DNA of 64,000 nt from DAHVFK01 sp963755395 (GCA_963755395.1 CAVWJJ010000003.1:496001-560000); one strand, 5' to 3'. Positions 26,367-36,021 are shown, numbered from the stretch's first letter. The notes: a model not told the origin generated them from the letters alone. Translations and numbers: made by a program.

Positions 26367-27454
26367 AACGACGCACCTTCCTGCATGCCGGCGCCGCAGC
26401 CTCGCTGCTCGGCACCCTGCCTCGCATCGCCCTCGCCTCGGGCTTCGATCCGCTGCCGGGCGCCTGGCGCTACTTCGACGTCACGACCCGCGTTGACGTG
26501 CTCAAGCCGGCCGGCACCACCCGGGTCTGGATTCCGCTGCCGTCGCTGAATACCGACTTCCAGCGGGTGATCGGCAACTCGTGGTCGGGCAACGCGCTCG
26601 TGGTCAAGGCCGCGAGCGACCCGAAGTACGGCGCGCAGATGGTCTGGGCGGAATGGCCCGCCGCAGCGGGCGAGCCGCAGCTCGCCGTCACGAGCCGCGT
26701 GGCCACGCGCAACCGCGCGGTCGACTTCGGCAAGCCCGACCCGGCGCTCAGGCTGCGCCCGGCGGACGCGCGCTTCAACACCGAGCCCACCGCGCTCATC
26801 CCGACCGACGGCATCGTGCGCAAGACCGCGCTCGAGATCGTGCGCGGCGAGAAGACCGAGCTGGGCAAGGCGCGCGCGATCTACCAGTGGATCGTCGACA
26901 ATACCTTCCGCGACCCGAAGGTGCGCGGCTGCGGCATCGGCGACATCAAGTCGATGCTCGAAACCGGCAACCTGGGCGGCAAGTGCGCCGACCTCAATTC
27001 GCTCTACGTCGGCCTCGCGCGCGCCGTGGGCCTCGCCGCGCGCGACGTCTACGGGGTGCGGGTGGCGAAAAGCGCCTTCGGCTACAAGAGCCTCGGCGCC
27101 GGCAGCCCGGACATCAGCAAGGCGCAGCACTGCCGCGCGGACGTGTTCGTCGACGGCTACGGCTGGGTCCCGGTCGACCCGGCCGACGTGCGCAAGGTGG
27201 TGCTCGAGGAGCCGCCGGGCAAGCTGCCGCTCGACGCGCCCAAGGTCGTCGCGGCGCGCAAGACCCTGTTCGGGCACTGGGAAATGAACTGGATGGCGTA
27301 CAACACGGCGCACGACATCCACCTGCCCGGCTCGAGCGGACCGGCGATCGCGTTCCTCATGTACCCGCAGGCCGAGACGGCGCACGGCCGTCTCGACTCG
27401 CTCGATCCGGCGGACTTCCGCTACACGATCACCGCGCGCGAGATCGAAGCCTGA
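26363..27454 (+). CDS. Exported transglutaminase-like cysteine protease-fold protein
   Basis: A 363-residue protein with a signal peptide (MKRRTFLHAGAAASLLGTLPRIALA; a RR pair gives it a Tat-like look). The transglutaminase core has the nucleophile in GGKCADLNSLYVGLARAVGL, then AQHCRADVFVDGYGWVPVDPAD with the His and Asp. It is coupled to fdhD by an ATGA overlap. Substrate unknown. The last 34 bases overlap the convergent MFS gene. Confidence 0.85.
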   Translation: MKRRTFLHAGAAASLLGTLPRIALASGFDPLPGAWRYFDVTTRVDVLKPAGTTRVWIPLPSLNTDFQRVIGNSWSGNALVVKAASDPKYGAQMVWAEWPAAAGEPQLAVTSRVATRNRAVDFGKPDPALRLRPADARFNTEPTALIPTDGIVRKTALEIVRGEKTELGKARAIYQWIVDNTFRDPKVRGCGIGDIKSMLETGNLGGKCADLNSLYVGLARAVGLAARDVYGVRVAKSAFGYKSLGAGSPDISKAQHCRADVFVDGYGWVPVDPADVRKVVLEEPPGKLPLDAPKVVAARKTLFGHWEMNWMAYNTAHDIHLPGSSGPAIAFLMYPQAETAHGRLDSLDPADFRYTITAREIEA

Positions 27455-28620
27455 GCGTCCAGCTCGCCGCGCGAGGGGAAGAAGAGCGAGGTCGCGAGCA
27501 TGCCGCCGGCAAGCGCGGCTAGCACATAGAACACGTAGCGGAAGCCGCCGCCGGTGGCGTGCAGCCCGGCCACCAGCGGCACGCCGACCGCGGCCACGCC
27601 GAGCGAAACGACGTAGCGCACCGCGAGCACGCGCGCGCGGTACTCGTCGGCGATGTAACGCCCGACGATCGCGTCGTTGAGCGGGATCTGGCCGAACACC
27701 GCCAGCATCATCAGCAGCGCCGCGACCAGCATCGGCCAGCCGTCGAGGTTGGCGGCGAGGAACAGCAGCGGGATCTGCACCAGCGCGACGCCGATCATCA
27801 GGCGCTTGAGCTCGGTGCGGTCGATCAGCGTGCCCATCAGCACCTGGGCGAAGGCGGCGATGGTGTACACCAGCGCCACCAGCGCACCGACGCCGAAGTT
27901 GGTCTGCGTCAGCGCGCGCAGGCGCTCGTCGAACACTTTCGGCATCGACACCGTGGTCGAGTTGAAGATGATCCCGCCGCAGGCGGTGGCGATCAGCAGG
28001 ATGGTGAAGATACGCGTCATGGTGCGCCGGTCGACGTGCAGCCCGACCGACTTCGCGACCCTGGGGACGCGGCCCGGGTCGGGCACCAGCGCAAGGAACG
28101 CCGCCCCGGCGGCCACGGCCGCCAGCCCCGGCACGAAGAACGCCGCGCGCCAGCCGGCGAAATCCATCAGCGCGCCGGCGATGAGCGCCGCGGCCGCCAG
28201 CCCGAGATTGCCGAACAGGCCGTTCCAGCCGAGCGCCTTGCCCATCTTCGCCGGCGCCGAGACCAGCATCGCGATGCCTACCGGGTGGTAGATCGCGGCG
28301 AACATGCCGGTGAGCGTGAGCCCGGCGCCGACCTGCCAGGGCGAGCGGGCGAAGCCGGTGAGGATCAGCGAGCCGCCGACGCCGAAGAAGAACACTGCCA
28401 TCATCCTGTGGCGGCTCCAGTGGTCGGCGAGCCAGCCCGCCGGCAGGGCGAAGGCGCCGAAGGCGATGAAGCCGCCGAGCGCGAGCGGCAGCAGCTCGGA
28501 GTACGACTCGCCCCAGGCGCGCGCGAGCGCCACCACCACGGTCGGGAACACCAGCATCGACAGGTGGTCGATGAAATGTCCCAGATTGAGGAAGGGAACC
28601 AGGTACTTGGGATTTCTCAT
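27421..28620 (-). CDS. MFS transporter
   Basis: A 399-residue protein with about twelve membrane helices. Loop 2-3 reads GWLADHWSRHRMM, the MFS signature. GLTLTGMFAAIYHPVGIAML and ALGWNGLFGNLG resemble the fosmidomycin-resistance-like (Fsr) subgroup. Substrate cannot be told. It is divergent from the AraC-type regulator at 28.7 kb, which may control it. Confidence 0.85.
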   Translation of the reverse strand: MRNPKYLVPFLNLGHFIDHLSMLVFPTVVVALARAWGESYSELLPLALGGFIAFGAFALPAGWLADHWSRHRMMAVFFFGVGGSLILTGFARSPWQVGAGLTLTGMFAAIYHPVGIAMLVSAPAKMGKALGWNGLFGNLGLAAAALIAGALMDFAGWRAAFFVPGLAAVAAGAAFLALVPDPGRVPRVAKSVGLHVDRRTMTRIFTILLIATACGGIIFNSTTVSMPKVFDERLRALTQTNFGVGALVALVYTIAAFAQVLMGTLIDRTELKRLMIGVALVQIPLLFLAANLDGWPMLVAALLMMLAVFGQIPLNDAIVGRYIADEYRARVLAVRYVVSLGVAAVGVPLVAGLHATGGGFRYVFYVLAALAGGMLATSLFFPSRGELDAQASISRAVIV

Positions 28621-28678
28621 GGCGTCAATCTAGCGCAGGCGCTTGCGTCCCGCACGCGACTTCAGGACAATTTCTGTC

Positions 28679-29470
28679 GTGAACCGGACAGCCGCCTCCC
28701 GCAGTACCGACGCGCGCGACTACCAGGACGTGCCGCGCCCGCTGGCCGCAATGGCGCGCGACCTGCCGCCCGCCTTCGAGATCGCCTGGCACGAGCATCC
28801 GCGCTTCCAGTTGCTGTACGCGGTGCACGGCGTCATGACGGTCGAAACACCGCACGGGACCTGGGTGGTGCCGCCGCAGCGCGCGGTTTGGCTGCCGCCG
28901 CGCACGCGCCACCGGCTGACCACCTCGGGCAGCGTGCAGATGCGCACGCTCTACGTGCGTCCGGACGCGGCCGCGCGCATGGCGCAGCAATGCGAGGTGT
29001 TCGAAGTCAGCCCGCTGCTGCGCGAGCTGATCCTGCGCGCCACGGAGCTGCCGCTCGAGTACGACGAGAGCGGCGCCGACGGCCGCGTCGTCGCGCTGCT
29101 GCTGGACGAGCTGTGCGCCCTGGCGCGGCTGCCGTACAACCTGCCCATGCCCCGCTCGCCGCTGCTTGCGCGCATTTGCGGCGCGCTGCTCGAGGCGCCG
29201 GGCGAGGAGCTGCGGCTGGAGGCGCTCGCGCTGCTCCACGGCACCACCACGCGCACCCTCGCGCGGCGCTTCCGCGCGGAGACCGCGATGAGCTTCTCCG
29301 AGTGGCGCCGCCGCGCGCGCCTGCTGCGCGCGCTGGCCTGGATCGCCGACGGCAAGCCGATCCTCGAAGTCGCGCTGGATCTCGGCTACGGCAGCCCGAG
29401 CGCCTTCAGCGCGATGTTCAAGCGCGAGTTCGGTGTCGCGCCGACGCGCTACCGGAGCGCGGCCACGTAG
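28679..29470 (+). CDS. AraC-family transcriptional regulator
   Basis: A 263-residue protein from a GTG at 28679. An N-terminal cupin-like sensor (HEHPRFQLLYAVHGVMTVETPHGTWVVPP) precedes a C-terminal double HTH (LRLEALALLHGTTTRTLARRFRAETAMSFSEWRRRARLLRAL and VALDLGYGSPSAFSAMFKREFG). It lies 58 bases from the divergent MFS gene, a usual regulator/transporter pair. The inducer is unknown. Confidence 0.88.
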   Translation: MNRTAASRSTDARDYQDVPRPLAAMARDLPPAFEIAWHEHPRFQLLYAVHGVMTVETPHGTWVVPPQRAVWLPPRTRHRLTTSGSVQMRTLYVRPDAAARMAQQCEVFEVSPLLRELILRATELPLEYDESGADGRVVALLLDELCALARLPYNLPMPRSPLLARICGALLEAPGEELRLEALALLHGTTTRTLARRFRAETAMSFSEWRRRARLLRALAWIADGKPILEVALDLGYGSPSAFSAMFKREFGVAPTRYRSAAT

Positions 29471-29480
29471 AATCAGCCCC

Positions 29481-30044
29481 ATGCATGGGGTGACCGGAAT
29501 CGTGCTCGCCGGCGGCCAGGGCCGGCGCATGGGCGGGGTGGACAAGGGGCTGCAGCCGCTGCGCGGCAGGCCGATGGTGGCCTGGGCGCTCGAGCGCCTC
29601 GCGCCGCAGGTGGACGAGATCCTGCTGAACGCCAACCAGAACGCCGAGAGGTACGCGCAATTCGGCTACCGCGTGGTGCCGGACGCGCTCGGCGGGTTCG
29701 CCGGCCCGCTCGCGGGCTTGCATGCCGGGCTTACGGCCGCCGCGCATCCGCTCGCGGTCACCGTCCCCTGCGACTCGCCTTTTCTCCCGCTCGATCTCGT
29801 GCTGCGCCTGGAGCAAAGTCTGTCGAATAACCAGCTCGCGGTTGCCAAGACGGGCGCTCAGCCGCATCCGGTGTTCGCGCTGGTGCGGCGCAGCGTGCTG
29901 CCGCACCTGGAACGCTTCCTCGCCGGCGGCGGCCGCAAGATCGACGCCTGGTACGCGACGCTTGCGGTCGTCGAGGTATCCTTCGACGACCAGCCGGACG
30001 CCTTTCGCAACATCAACACGCTCGAAGAGCTCAGGGACGCATGA
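29481..30044 (+). CDS. mobA: Molybdenum cofactor guanylyltransferase MobA
   Basis: A 187-residue nucleotidyltransferase. The N-terminus is GIVLAGGQGRRMGGVDKGLQPLRGRPM, followed by VTVPCDSPFLPLDLV with the metal-binding Asp and NINTLEEL near the end. It adds GMP to Mo-molybdopterin to form MGD needed by formate dehydrogenase. Its stop overlaps the second moeA. Confidence 0.95.
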   Translation: MHGVTGIVLAGGQGRRMGGVDKGLQPLRGRPMVAWALERLAPQVDEILLNANQNAERYAQFGYRVVPDALGGFAGPLAGLHAGLTAAAHPLAVTVPCDSPFLPLDLVLRLEQSLSNNQLAVAKTGAQPHPVFALVRRSVLPHLERFLAGGGRKIDAWYATLAVVEVSFDDQPDAFRNINTLEELRDA

Positions 30045-31303
30045 ACAAGATCGCCGAGGTGGTGAGTTGCCTCGACGGCTATGACCCGAACGCCTTGCGC
30101 GTCGACAAAGCGCGCGAGGCGATCCGCGCCTGCCTCGCGCCGGTCGCGGGCGTCGAGCGAGTCGCTACGCGCAGCGCGCTGGGGCGCGTGCTGGAGCAGG
30201 AGATCGTCCCCGCATTCGACGTTCCCGCGCACGACAACTCGGCGATGGACGGCTACGCGGTGCGCGCCGCGGACCTGGACGCCGAGGGCGAGACGCGGCT
30301 GGAGGAGATCGGCGCCGCGCTCGCCGGCCGGCCCTACAAGGGCAAGGTCGGGCGCGGCGAGTGCGTGCGCGTGACGACCGGCGCGGTGATGCCGGCCGGG
30401 ACCGACACGGTCGTGATCCAGGAAGTGGCGCGCATCGAGGGCGACGGGATCGTCGTCCCGCGCGGGCAGAAGCGCGGCCAGAACACGCGCGCGGCGGGCG
30501 AGGACCTCAAGCGCGGCGTCGCGGTACTCCGGCCCGGCCGGGCGCTCGCGCCCGCCGACCTCGGGCTGATCGCCTCGCTCGGCATCGGAGAGGTGAACGT
30601 GCGGCGCAGGCTGCGGGTGGCGTTCTTCTCCACCGGCGACGAGCTGGCGTCGATCGGCGCGCCGCTGGCCGAGGGCCAGGTCTACGACTCGAACCGCTAC
30701 ACGCTGTACGGCATGCTGGCGCGGCTCGGGGTCGAGCTGATCGACATGGGGGTGGTGCGCGACGACCCTGCCCTGCTCGAGGCCGCGTTCGCCAGCGCCG
30801 CGGCGAACGCCGACGCGATCGTCACCTCGGGCGGCGTTTCGGTGGGCGAAGCCGACTACACCAAGCAGGCGATGGCCAAGCTGGGCGAAGTGCTGTTCTG
30901 GACCATCGCCATGCGCCCCGGGCGGCCGATGGCCTTCGGCCGCATCGGCAACGCGGCTCTGTTCGGCCTGCCAGGCAACCCGGTCGCGGTGATGGTCACC
31001 TTCTACCAGTTCGTGCGCGACGCGCTGCTTTACCTGGCGGGACGAACCGATGAATTCGCCATTCCCTTGATGCGGGTGCCTTCTTCACATCCGATCAGAA
31101 AGGTCCCCGGCAGGACCGAGTACCAGCGCGGGGTGCTGTTCCGCGACCGCGGCGAGTGGAAGGTCAGGACCACCGGCCAGCAGGGCTCGGGCGTGCTGCG
31201 CTCGATGTCGGAGGCGAACTGCTTCATCGTGCTCGAGCACGAGCGCGGCAGGGTCGAGGCCGGCGAGCCGGTTCAGGTCCAGCTGTTCGACGGCCTGACC
31301 TGA
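30041..31303 (+). CDS. moeA: Molybdopterin molybdenumtransferase MoeA (copy 2)
   Basis: A 420-residue MoeA with PAHDNSAMDGYAVRAADL near residue 65, TGAVMPAGTDTVVIQEVA, VAFFSTGDELASIG, IVTSGGVSVGEADYTKQAM and FGLPGNPVAVMVTFYQFV. It is longer than copy 1 and diverges from it, which argues for an old paralogue rather than a recent duplication. Coupled to mobA by an ATGA overlap. Confidence 0.94.
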   Translation: MNKIAEVVSCLDGYDPNALRVDKAREAIRACLAPVAGVERVATRSALGRVLEQEIVPAFDVPAHDNSAMDGYAVRAADLDAEGETRLEEIGAALAGRPYKGKVGRGECVRVTTGAVMPAGTDTVVIQEVARIEGDGIVVPRGQKRGQNTRAAGEDLKRGVAVLRPGRALAPADLGLIASLGIGEVNVRRRLRVAFFSTGDELASIGAPLAEGQVYDSNRYTLYGMLARLGVELIDMGVVRDDPALLEAAFASAAANADAIVTSGGVSVGEADYTKQAMAKLGEVLFWTIAMRPGRPMAFGRIGNAALFGLPGNPVAVMVTFYQFVRDALLYLAGRTDEFAIPLMRVPSSHPIRKVPGRTEYQRGVLFRDRGEWKVRTTGQQGSGVLRSMSEANCFIVLEHERGRVEAGEPVQVQLFDGLT

Positions 31304-31304
31304 G

Positions 31305-32105
31305 GTGGCGCAGGCGCCGACCTTCTTCTGGGGCGCGTTCGCGCTCAAGCTGGGCGCGACCGCGGCGGTGGTGATCGCCGCTTCCTACGTCGTCGAGCGC
31401 AGCGGCCCGTTTCTGGGCGCGCTGGTGGCAGCGCTGCCGACTGCCGCGGGAGCAGCGTACGTAATCCTCGCCCTCGAGCATCCGCCAGCCTTCGTAGCCG
31501 CGAGCGCAGTGGGCAGCGTCGCTTCGAACGCCGCGGTGGCGCTGTTCGCCCTGGCCTACGCGGTGCTTGCCCAGCGCCGCGGGCTCGGCGCGAGCCTGGG
31601 CGGCGCGCTCGCGCTCTGGGCGCTCGCCGCGGCGGCGATCCGCGCCGCGAGCTGGTCGCTCGGCAGCGCGCTGCTGCTCAACCTCGCCGTGTACGCGCTG
31701 ACGATCCCCGCCAGCCGGCGCTACCGCAGGCCCGCCGTCCTCGGCGGGCGCGCGCGGCACGGGCGCTTCGACCTGCTCGCGCGCGCGGCCACGGTCGGGC
31801 TGGTGGTAACGCTCGTCACCGCCGCCAGCAGCCGCCTCGGCCCGCTGCTGACGGGCGTGTTCGCACTGCTGCCGGTGGCGATGAGCAGCTTCGTCGTCAT
31901 CCTGCAGCCGCGCATCGGCGGGCCCGCGACCGCGAGCGTGCTCGCCAACGCCCAGGCGCCGCTGCTCGGCCTGGGCCTCGCGTTCGCGGTGGTGCACCTC
32001 GCCGTGCCGCTCGGCGTGTGGTGGGCTCTGCTGCTCGGCCTCGCGACCTCGTTCGGCTGGAGCGCGCTGCTGCTCGCCGCGCGCCGCGCGCTCGCAGCGC
32101 GCTAG
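31305..32105 (+). CDS. Polytopic membrane protein of unknown function
   Basis: A 266-residue protein from a GTG at 31305, two bases after the moeA stop. About eight hydrophobic helices are visible, arranged as two similar halves (each with an AALPTAAGAAYVI or FALLPVAMSSFVVI-like segment). No recognised motif. Placement after moeA may be incidental. It converges on the next gene with a four-base overlap. Confidence 0.7.
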   Translation: MAQAPTFFWGAFALKLGATAAVVIAASYVVERSGPFLGALVAALPTAAGAAYVILALEHPPAFVAASAVGSVASNAAVALFALAYAVLAQRRGLGASLGGALALWALAAAAIRAASWSLGSALLLNLAVYALTIPASRRYRRPAVLGGRARHGRFDLLARAATVGLVVTLVTAASSRLGPLLTGVFALLPVAMSSFVVILQPRIGGPATASVLANAQAPLLGLGLAFAVVHLAVPLGVWWALLLGLATSFGWSALLLAARRALAAR

Positions 32106-32986
32106 GCCGGCGGGGCGGCGCAGACCTGCTCGTAGCGGTAGCGCTGCTTCAGCAGGCCGTTGTATTCGAATATGTCGAGCGTCTTCTCGTAGGCGGCGCG
32201 CGTGATCTCGACGTGCGGCGTCCAGCAGCCGAGCTGCTGGTAGGTGCCGATGCAGTCGGCGAGCACCTTCTCGTCGATCCTGGGGAAGTACGGCTTCTCC
32301 GCCTTCGCGATGGCGGCCGCCGACGTCTCGTTCATGTAGCGCCGCGTCTTTCTGTAGGCGCGCATGAAGGCCTTCGCCATGTCGCTCGCGAGCCATTCGC
32401 GCGTCGCCGCGAGGCTGGAAAAGCCGCACGGTCCGATCTGCCTTCCGACCTGGGCCACGATATGGCCGACGCCGTCGGCGGCGAGCTGCTGCGGGAACGG
32501 GCCCTGCTGCTGCACGTAGCGTCCCTGCCCGGCGCGGAACGCCGCGTCGATGTCGGCCGCGCCGCCGGGGCAGATCGGCTTGATCTTGTCGAAGTCGATG
32601 CCCGCCTGGTGGCAGGCGTAGCGGAACATCGCGCGCGGCTGGCCGGCCTTGAACATCACCACCTCGGCGCCTTCGAGCTTGTGCCAGCTGAAGTGCGGGT
32701 CCGCCTCGCGCCCGGTGAGAAAGAAGCCGTCCATCTCGTTGACCTGGGCGAAGTGCACCGCCGGCGGCGTCTCGCCTTTGTCGAGCGGGCCGAAAGCCTG
32801 GCTCAGCGCCGACTGCACCACGTGCGCCGAGCCGTCCTTCAGCGCCTCGATCGCGGACACGCCCGGCTTCGCCACCGACCACTGCGGGTCGAGCCCCTCC
32901 GCCTTGAGGAAGCCGCCCGACATGGTCGAGATGAGCGGCGAGTAGAACGCCGAGAACAAGGTGAACTGAATATTGATCTTGTCCAA
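32102..32986 (-). CDS. NMT1/SsuA-like substrate-binding protein, orphan and without signal peptide
   Basis: A 294-residue protein starting MDKINIQFTLFSAFYSPLIST. It has features of the nitrate/sulfonate/taurine binding-protein superfamily: FLKAEGLDPQWSV, GSAHVVQSALSQ, MFKAGQPRAMFRYACHQAG and AEKPYFPRIDEKVLADCIGTYQQLGCW. No signal peptide or lipobox is present, and no permease or ATPase gene adjoins it. It may act in the cytoplasm, for instance as an enzyme-like THI5/NMT1 relative, or be an orphan. Function not assigned. Confidence 0.75.
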   Translation of the reverse strand: MDKINIQFTLFSAFYSPLISTMSGGFLKAEGLDPQWSVAKPGVSAIEALKDGSAHVVQSALSQAFGPLDKGETPPAVHFAQVNEMDGFFLTGREADPHFSWHKLEGAEVVMFKAGQPRAMFRYACHQAGIDFDKIKPICPGGAADIDAAFRAGQGRYVQQQGPFPQQLAADGVGHIVAQVGRQIGPCGFSSLAATREWLASDMAKAFMRAYRKTRRYMNETSAAAIAKAEKPYFPRIDEKVLADCIGTYQQLGCWTPHVEITRAAYEKTLDIFEYNGLLKQRYRYEQVCAAPPA

Positions 32987-33034
32987 GTTGCAGTCTCCTA
33001 TGCTGTGCTTTCGGTTGCGGCTTGGCCGAGTATC

Positions 33035-33784
33035 CTAGCGCCGCGCCTGGCGCGCGGCCCACTCGCCCAGCCAGGCGCGCACCTCTTGCGCGTCGGCGAT
33101 GCGCCAGCGCGCCTGCGAGGCCCCCTCGCCGACCTTGATCGACACGCCGCCCATGCCGTTGACCACGCCGAAGCCGAGCTCGTCGGTCAGGTCGTCGCCG
33201 ATGAACACCGGCGTGCGGCCGCGAAACGGCGCCTCGGCCATGAACTCGGCGATCGCGCTGCCCTTGTCGCGCCCGCCCGGCCTGAGCTCGAGCACCATCT
33301 TGCCGCGCTGCAGCTCGTAGCCCGCGCCCAGGTCCGCCAGCACCTCGCCGACCAGCGCGCGCGCCTCGGCCTCGAGCTGCGGCGCAAGCCGATAATGCAG
33401 CGCCAGGCTGCGCCCCTTGTCCTCCAGCAGCAGGCCCGGGTGCGCGGCGGCGAAGGCGGCCAGGCGCTTCGCCGCCTGCCGCACCGGCGCCTCGGGAAAG
33501 TCATGCCGGTGCACGCGCCCCGTGGCGTCGCGCCGCTCGGCGCCGTGCTGGCCCGCCGCGGGCAGCTTGAGCGGCGCGAACAGGCCGTCCAGGTCGGCGA
33601 CCGAGCGCCCGCTGATCAGCGCCAGCGCCCCGCCCGCGCCGGCCCGCAGCTCGACCAGCAGGGCGCGCATCGCGCCGTCCACCCGCACCGCGTCGGGGGT
33701 GTCGGCGTGCTCGAGCAGCGTGCCGTCGACGTCGAGGAATAGCGCCCAATCGGCCGCGGGCGGCGGCAGCGTCGCGTCGCTCAT
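33035..33784 (-). CDS. otsB: Trehalose-6-phosphate phosphatase OtsB
   Basis: A 249-residue HAD-family phosphatase. FLDVDGTLLEHADTPDAV holds the nucleophile Asp, ALISGRSVADLDGLFAPLKLPAAGQHGAE is typical of OtsB, and VFIGDDLTDELGF is the metal-binding loop. Start overlaps the otsA stop (ATGA). Completes trehalose synthesis. Confidence 0.93.
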   Translation of the reverse strand: MSDATLPPPAADWALFLDVDGTLLEHADTPDAVRVDGAMRALLVELRAGAGGALALISGRSVADLDGLFAPLKLPAAGQHGAERRDATGRVHRHDFPEAPVRQAAKRLAAFAAAHPGLLLEDKGRSLALHYRLAPQLEAEARALVGEVLADLGAGYELQRGKMVLELRPGGRDKGSAIAEFMAEAPFRGRTPVFIGDDLTDELGFGVVNGMGGVSIKVGEGASQARWRIADAQEVRAWLGEWAARQARR

Positions 33785-36021
33785 CCTGCGGCCGTGAGCC
33801 GCGGCGCGCGCCGCCCTCGCGAGAGCACCCGGCGGCGGTGGCGCATGCGCGCCGCATCGAGCAGCATGCGGCCGGCCCAGCGGTAGACGTTGAATTCCGC
33901 CACCAGGCTCCTCATCGCGCGCATGCGCGCACCCTGTTCCTCGGGCTGCATGGTGAGCGCGATGTGCATCGCGGCGGCGCTCTGCTCGATGTCGTACGGG
34001 TTGACGATCAGCGCCTCGTGCAGCTCGCGCGAGGCGCCGGTGAACTGCGACAGGATCAGCACGCCGCGGTCGTCGTCGCGCGCCGCGACGAACTCCTTGG
34101 CGACCAGATTCATGCCGTCGTGCAGGCTCGAGACGTAGCAAAGATCCGCCGCGCGGTACAGCTCGAACACCTCCTCCGCGGTGTGGTGTTCGATCTTGAG
34201 CACGATCGGCTGGTAGCCGGGCCGGCCGTAGCGCTCGTTGATGCGCTCGGCGAGCGCGCGCACGCGCGCCTCGAAGTTCTGGTACTCATCGATCGACGAG
34301 CGCGACGGCGCCGCCACCTGGACGAAGGCGAAGCGCCCGATCCAGTGCGGCTCGAGCTCGAACAGGCGCTCGACCGCCATGAAGCGCTCGAGGATGCCCT
34401 TGGTGTAGTCGAGCCGGTCGATGCCGACGCCGCAGCGCAGGTCGGGCGCCATGCCGAGGCGCTCGCGCACCACCCTGCGGCACTCTTCGACCGGCTTCTG
34501 GCGCGCGAGCGCCGACGGCGGCCACTCGATCGAGATCGGGTAGCGCCGCACCTCGGTCTGCTCGCCGCCGTAGGAGATGGTGAAGGTCTCGCGGTCGACG
34601 CGCGCCTCGAGGAAGCGGTCCACCGTGTCGAAGAAGTTGTTGCAGTGGAACTGGGTGTGGAATCCCAGGATCGAGGAGCCGAGCAGCCCCTCCAGCACCT
34701 CCTCGCGCCAAGGCAGGATGCCGAACGCCTCCGGGTTGGGCCAGGGAATGTGCCAGAAGGTGATGATGGTCGCGCGCGGCATGCGCTCGCGCACCATGCG
34801 CGGCAGCAGCGCGAAGTGGTAGTCCTGCACCAGCACGATCGGGTCCTCGGTGCGCGCCTCCGCCACCACCACCTCGGCGAAGCGCTGGTTGACCGTCTTG
34901 TAGTACTCCCAGTCGTCGTGGCGGAACACCGGCCGCGTGTGCGCGATGTGGCACAGCGGCCACAGCCCCTCGTTGGCGAAGCCGAAGTAGTAGCCCTTCT
35001 CCTCCTGCTCGGTCAGCCAGACGCGGCGGATGCGGTAGGCGGGCTTGTCGGGCGGCACCATGACGCGGTCGAAGCGGTCGACCGCCTCGCGGTCGGCGCT
35101 GCCCGCGCCGTGCGCGATCCAGGTGCCCGAGCAGGCGCGCATCACCGGCTCGAGCGCGGTCACCAGCCCGCTCGCGGGGCGGCGGATCTCGATCACGTTG
35201 TCGTGCCGCTCGTGGATGTAGGGCTCGCGGTTGGAGACGATCAGCACCTCGTCGCCCTTCAGGTCCTCGCGCAGGATGCGGCGCAGCGCCTCCGGGCCCC
35301 AGCTGGTCTGGCTTTCGTCGCGCCCCAGGCGCTCGGACTCCAGGTCGTGCACCAGGGCCTGCAGATCCCTGGCGATCGGCCGCAGCTCGGGCACCGAGAC
35401 GTTCACCTGCTCGGGCGAGCGCAGCAGCGCCTCGCCCGATATCAGCGCCTTGATTCCGGCCACCCAGCCGCGCCAGCTGATCTCCGCGATCACCACCGTG
35501 ATCAGCGCCACCACCGCGGCGATCGCCGCGAACAGGTAGAAGATGTATTTCTTGGTGTCCTCGCTGCGCCGCTGCACGAAGCTCATGTCCTGCACGATCA
35601 CCAGCTTGCCGAGCAGATTGCCGTTCTGGTCGATCGGGTTGACCGAGACGTGCAGCGGGCCGTCCTTCAGCTGCAGCACGCGGTCGCGGTCTGCGGCGAG
35701 CGTGCCCGGGTCGCAGCGCACCTGCGGCGGAAAGGCGCGCGTGGCGTACAGCATCTTGCCGTCGGGCTGGCAGAAACCGATCGCGAACACGCGCTCGTCA
35801 CGGATCACGCGATCGAAGTAGCGCGACAGCTTGAGGCGCGAATCATCGTGCACCAGGTCGGCGAACGGCTCCTGCATCGCGTTCGCGATCAGCGCGCTGC
35901 GGCGCTCGAGGTCCTGCACGAACCACTTGAGCGTCAGGCGGTCCACGAGCGGCACCACCGCGTAGGCGATCGCCGCCAGCGCGATGCCGAGAGGGACGAT
36001 GAATCTGAGGGATAGCCGCAT
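33781..36021 (-). CDS. otsA: Trehalose-6-phosphate synthase fused to an N-terminal membrane sensor
   Basis: A 746-residue protein from the ATG at 36021 (MRLSLRFIVPLGIALA). Residues 1-220 contain two membrane helices around a periplasmic domain of about 130 residues (MLYATRAFPPQVRCDPG, HVSVNPIDQNGNLLGKLVIV), then a HAMP-like linker. The GT20 synthase follows from about residue 255 (LIVSNREPYIHE), with HIPWPNPEAFGILPW, VGIDRLDYTKGILERF and DGMNLVAKEFVA. Ordinary OtsA is about 470 residues and soluble, so this form could link trehalose synthesis to an outside signal. That link is inference. Confidence 0.9.
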   Translation of the reverse strand: MRLSLRFIVPLGIALAAIAYAVVPLVDRLTLKWFVQDLERRSALIANAMQEPFADLVHDDSRLKLSRYFDRVIRDERVFAIGFCQPDGKMLYATRAFPPQVRCDPGTLAADRDRVLQLKDGPLHVSVNPIDQNGNLLGKLVIVQDMSFVQRRSEDTKKYIFYLFAAIAAVVALITVVIAEISWRGWVAGIKALISGEALLRSPEQVNVSVPELRPIARDLQALVHDLESERLGRDESQTSWGPEALRRILREDLKGDEVLIVSNREPYIHERHDNVIEIRRPASGLVTALEPVMRACSGTWIAHGAGSADREAVDRFDRVMVPPDKPAYRIRRVWLTEQEEKGYYFGFANEGLWPLCHIAHTRPVFRHDDWEYYKTVNQRFAEVVVAEARTEDPIVLVQDYHFALLPRMVRERMPRATIITFWHIPWPNPEAFGILPWREEVLEGLLGSSILGFHTQFHCNNFFDTVDRFLEARVDRETFTISYGGEQTEVRRYPISIEWPPSALARQKPVEECRRVVRERLGMAPDLRCGVGIDRLDYTKGILERFMAVERLFELEPHWIGRFAFVQVAAPSRSSIDEYQNFEARVRALAERINERYGRPGYQPIVLKIEHHTAEEVFELYRAADLCYVSSLHDGMNLVAKEFVAARDDDRGVLILSQFTGASRELHEALIVNPYDIEQSAAAMHIALTMQPEEQGARMRAMRSLVAEFNVYRWAGRMLLDAARMRHRRRVLSRGRRAPRLTAAG

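Noticed and set aside
24917..27454. Apparent 845-residue fusion of MoaA, FdhD and transglutaminase-like protein
   Set aside because: Indels in moaA and fdhD happen to bring the frames together; each gene has its own start and stop signals.
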